Assembly (NCBI GenBank): GCA_903929885.1
Contig: CAIYWI010000016.1
Location: 1-32,186 of the forward strand
Source of the DNA: an uncultured Phycisphaerales bacterium
Lineage (GTDB): Bacteria; Planctomycetota; Phycisphaerae; Phycisphaerales; UBA1924
Direction: 5' to 3'
DNA length: 32,186 nucleotides
Shown here: positions 30,766 to 32,186 of the stretch, in pieces
Layout of the letters: the number at the start of each line of letters is the position of its first letter
Numbering within the stretch: the stretch's first letter is position 1
Position numbers and translations under genes: made by a program
The notes under the pieces: generated by a model
What the model was told of the DNA's origin: nothing
Databases searched by the model: none
What the model saw: the letters and a program-made list of their open reading frames with translations, nothing else

Positions 30766-31848
30766 TTACGCCGCCAGTGGTTCACCTCCCGACGGGGGCT
30801 TCTGCTCTTCCCCCGTCAGTGTTCTTTGTCTGTTCATCTCCTGTTCGAACGTCTTGAGCTCGTGCCATGTCGAGCGGCACCACCGGTTGGCCACCGCGAC
30901 GATGGCCACGCACGCGGGCTTCCCGCGTCCGACGAGCGACCGGAAGACCTCCCGCCATCGTCCCTCGTATCTCGCCGCCCGATGGGCGACCTGGATCAGC
31001 ATCGTCTTGAGCACCGGACTGCCCGCCCGCACGATCCCCGCGTCCGCGACGCGTTCGCCGCTCGACGCGTTCCGCGGCGTTAGCCCGCAATACCGCGAGA
31101 ACTGCTTGGCGTTGCGGAACCGATCGAATCGCCCGATCACGGCCCGAAGGATGCACGCCGTCACCAATCCCACGCCCTTGATCTCCATGAGCCGCTGAAT
31201 GTGCGTGTCCCGCTGGGCGATGGCCTTGAGCATGCGGTCGAGCGCCTCGCGGGCTCGCCGCAGGGTCTCGTGATCCGCCAGCAGGTCGTCGAGCACCAGG
31301 CGGAGCATCGGCGACAACTCGAGATGCGTCAGCCACGTCATGTAGGCGATCGTCCACGGACGCCCCGCCTCGCCCGGAACTGCGAGCCGCTTGTCGCGGA
31401 GAAAGGCTCGAATCCGCTGCTTGCAATGCTGCATCGCCTCGGTGCGTTGGTGCCGACGCATCACCAGGGCACGCAGCTCGCGGATCTCCTGCGGCGGCAG
31501 CCAGACCTCGGGCAGGAAGTTGGTGCGGCACAGATCCGCGAGCACCCGTGCGTCGCCGTTGTCGGACTTGTCGATCGACGACCGCATGCGGGAGACGATG
31601 CCGGCGTGCGCCAACGACACCTTCCATCCGACGGCGCGATGGAGGTGATCGCCGAAGTCGGCGGCGCCCGAACAGGCCTCGATCGCGACCCGTTGCACGT
31701 CGCCCAGCGGTTCGATGATGGAAATCACGCCGGGCAACGACGACTCCTGCCGCCGGTTGCACAAGACCTTGCCCGCCTGATCCATGACGCACACCTGAAC
31801 GCTCTTGCTGTGATAGTCGAGTCCAACGTACACGGGTACCCTGTTCAT
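30766..31848 (-). CDS. IS110-family DEDD transposase/recombinase
   Basis: 360 residues, intact. The N-terminal RuvC-like domain has D11 (VGLDYHSK), E58 (VAIEACSG) and D96/D99 (KSDNGDARVLADL), the DEDD set. A helical middle part is followed by the IS116/IS110/IS902 domain (about 215-300): MEIKGVGLVTACIL, FSRYCGLTPRNASSG with S262/S263 in the place of the catalytic serine, and AGSPVLKTMLIQVAHRA. Family members join target and donor DNA with a bridge RNA guide and leave no long target duplication. AAAGGAG (31858-31864) lies nine bases before the ATG. The start codon is embedded in a 12-bp inverted repeat that may hide it in read-through transcripts. The C-terminal 30 residues are polar and unconserved-looking. 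Confidence 0.95.
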   Translation of the reverse strand: MNRVPVYVGLDYHSKSVQVCVMDQAGKVLCNRRQESSLPGVISIIEPLGDVQRVAIEACSGAADFGDHLHRAVGWKVSLAHAGIVSRMRSSIDKSDNGDARVLADLCRTNFLPEVWLPPQEIRELRALVMRRHQRTEAMQHCKQRIRAFLRDKRLAVPGEAGRPWTIAYMTWLTHLELSPMLRLVLDDLLADHETLRRAREALDRMLKAIAQRDTHIQRLMEIKGVGLVTACILRAVIGRFDRFRNAKQFSRYCGLTPRNASSGERVADAGIVRAGSPVLKTMLIQVAHRAARYEGRWREVFRSLVGRGKPACVAIVAVANRWCRSTWHELKTFEQEMNRQRTLTGEEQKPPSGGEPLAA

Positions 31849-31929
31849 AGAGACCTACTCCTTTGTTGAAGCCTTACTGCACTCAATCAAAGGCGACCAC
31901 GCGTTGTGGCCGTCCCGGTAGGTCTCTAT
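31847..31929. repeat. 12-bp perfect inverted repeat at the 5' end of the IS element
   Basis: ATAGAGACCTAC (31847-31858) and GTAGGTCTCTAT (31918-31929) are exact reverse complements separated by 59 bases. The outer arm is the proposed element end; the inner arm overlaps the transposase ATG and the last base of its AAAGGAG. A transcript entering from outside would form a stem over the start codon, whereas one starting inside would not. The spacer holds a smaller GCCAC/GTGG(T)C-type hairpin near 31894-31909. Confidence 0.7.
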
Positions 31930-31935
31930 CCCAAT

Positions 31936-32165
31936 CGGGGGTTGCCGCGCTTCGCGGCTACCCCCGGACCGACGCGTGGCGTCCCACCAACCCCGGAGGG
32001 GTTTCCGTCGATCATGGCCATCGCTCGCGTGAATCACGCGAGGTCGCACGCATCGACCGTTCTCACGGCGACCCCTTCGGGGTCGTGCGCGATTGGTCGG
32101 GTCAACCGGTGGTGTCGGCGAAACGCCTCCACCACCGGCTACGTTCGGACACCGCTTCGCGGTGG
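31936..32165. repeat. Cluster of six REP-like palindromes
   Basis: No gene is supported from 31930 to the window end. Six palindromes follow one another: 31936-31966 (CGGGGGT-T-GCCGCG, loop CTT, mirrored), 31989-32003 (AACCCC/GGGGTT), 32024-32042 (CTCGCGTG/CACGCGAG), 32069-32085 (CGACCCC/GGGGTCG around TTC), 32106-32138 (CCGGTGGTG/CACCACCGG with an inner GGCG/CGCC) and 32150-32164 (CACCGC/GCGGTG around TTC). Most have three-base loops. The last, with CGGCTACG upstream, matches the unit at 30469-30498. It resembles the dispersed palindromic repeats I associate with planctomycete intergenic DNA. Part could be an RNA; no known RNA class was recognised. Confidence 0.6.
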
Positions 32166-32186
32166 CTTCGTACCTCACGCTGGTCG

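Larger units (their letters stand above)
30499..31929 (-). mobile_element. IS110-family insertion sequence, apparently complete
   Basis: The element carries one intact transposase (minus strand). Bounds are proposed from TCTAT at 30499-30503 and again at 31925-31929, and from ATAGAGA read inward at both ends (30502-30508 plus strand; 31929-31923 minus strand). The outer DNA on both sides belongs to a REP-like palindrome family. The size of about 1.43 kb is normal for the family. The 5' non-coding part is only 81 bases while the 3' part is over 260 bases, which resembles the IS1111 group, whose bridge RNA is encoded downstream of the transposase. Removing the element gives an empty site CGTAGCCG-TCTAT-CCCAATCGGGGG. 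Exact ends need comparison with an empty site. Confidence 0.75.

Noticed and set aside
30552..30785. 77-codon minus-strand frame after the transposase
   Set aside because: It overlaps the transposase end, has no ribosome-binding site or known motif, and covers the structured segment proposed as bridge RNA.
31855..32178. 107-codon minus-strand frame through the palindrome cluster
   Set aside because: It is made of palindromic repeats, Arg/Pro/Gly-rich, and runs into the transposase ribosome-binding site.
31936..32186. CRISPR array
   Set aside because: The repeated units are palindromes of different sequence and spacing, without identical direct repeats or regular spacers.

Overview
The window is GC-rich, densely coded DNA that fits a planctomycete, most likely class Phycisphaerae. 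Three things point there. Two exported proteins end in the short dockerin-like tail that starts Cys-Pro-Ala-Asp-Phe-Asn and finishes in Gly-Gly-Cys, which I associate with Phycisphaerales. A DUF1800/DUF1501 pair is present. An exported protein carries a PEP-CTERM-like tail. This placement is inference from protein style, not from a marker gene.

Layout, left to right. 1-3333 (minus strand): an exported M28 peptidase with a PDZ domain, then nadC, then the first 86 codons of a biotin-protein ligase cut by the window edge. 3592-7610 (plus): gcvP, moaC and a MogA/MoaB gene, closely packed. 7630-9582 (minus): asnB. 9904-12380 (plus): a secreted subtilase with a dockerin tail and a DNRLRE-domain protein with a PEP-CTERM-like tail. 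12591-16412 (plus): a coupled trio of DUF1800, DUF1501 and a dockerin-tailed exported protein. 16431-27045 (minus): a long operon of the MoxR/Bat type (TlpA-like thioredoxin, MoxR ATPase, DUF58, membrane protein, two VWA proteins, helical-repeat protein, 1295-residue membrane-anchored protein). 27201-29569 (plus): thrS behind a candidate threonine attenuator. 29597-30382 (minus): fabI. 30499-31929: an IS110-family element. From 31936 to the end there is no gene, only a cluster of palindromes.

Two signals stand out. First, the IS110-type element looks complete. Its 3' non-coding part holds two short segments that match the genomic DNA on either side of the element, right up to a shared TCTAT. 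One matches on one strand and the other on the opposite strand, which is the arrangement expected of the target-binding loop of a bridge RNA. The targeted DNA is a REP-like palindrome family that occurs on both sides. Second, thrS is preceded by a possible leaderless 14-codon reading frame with five threonine codons. A hairpin begins at its stop codon and a 10-bp GC-rich terminator-like hairpin follows, the layout of a ribosome-mediated attenuator.

No tRNA, rRNA or CRISPR array was seen. Start sites were chosen from ribosome-binding sites, gene overlaps and family N-termini. No database search was possible.
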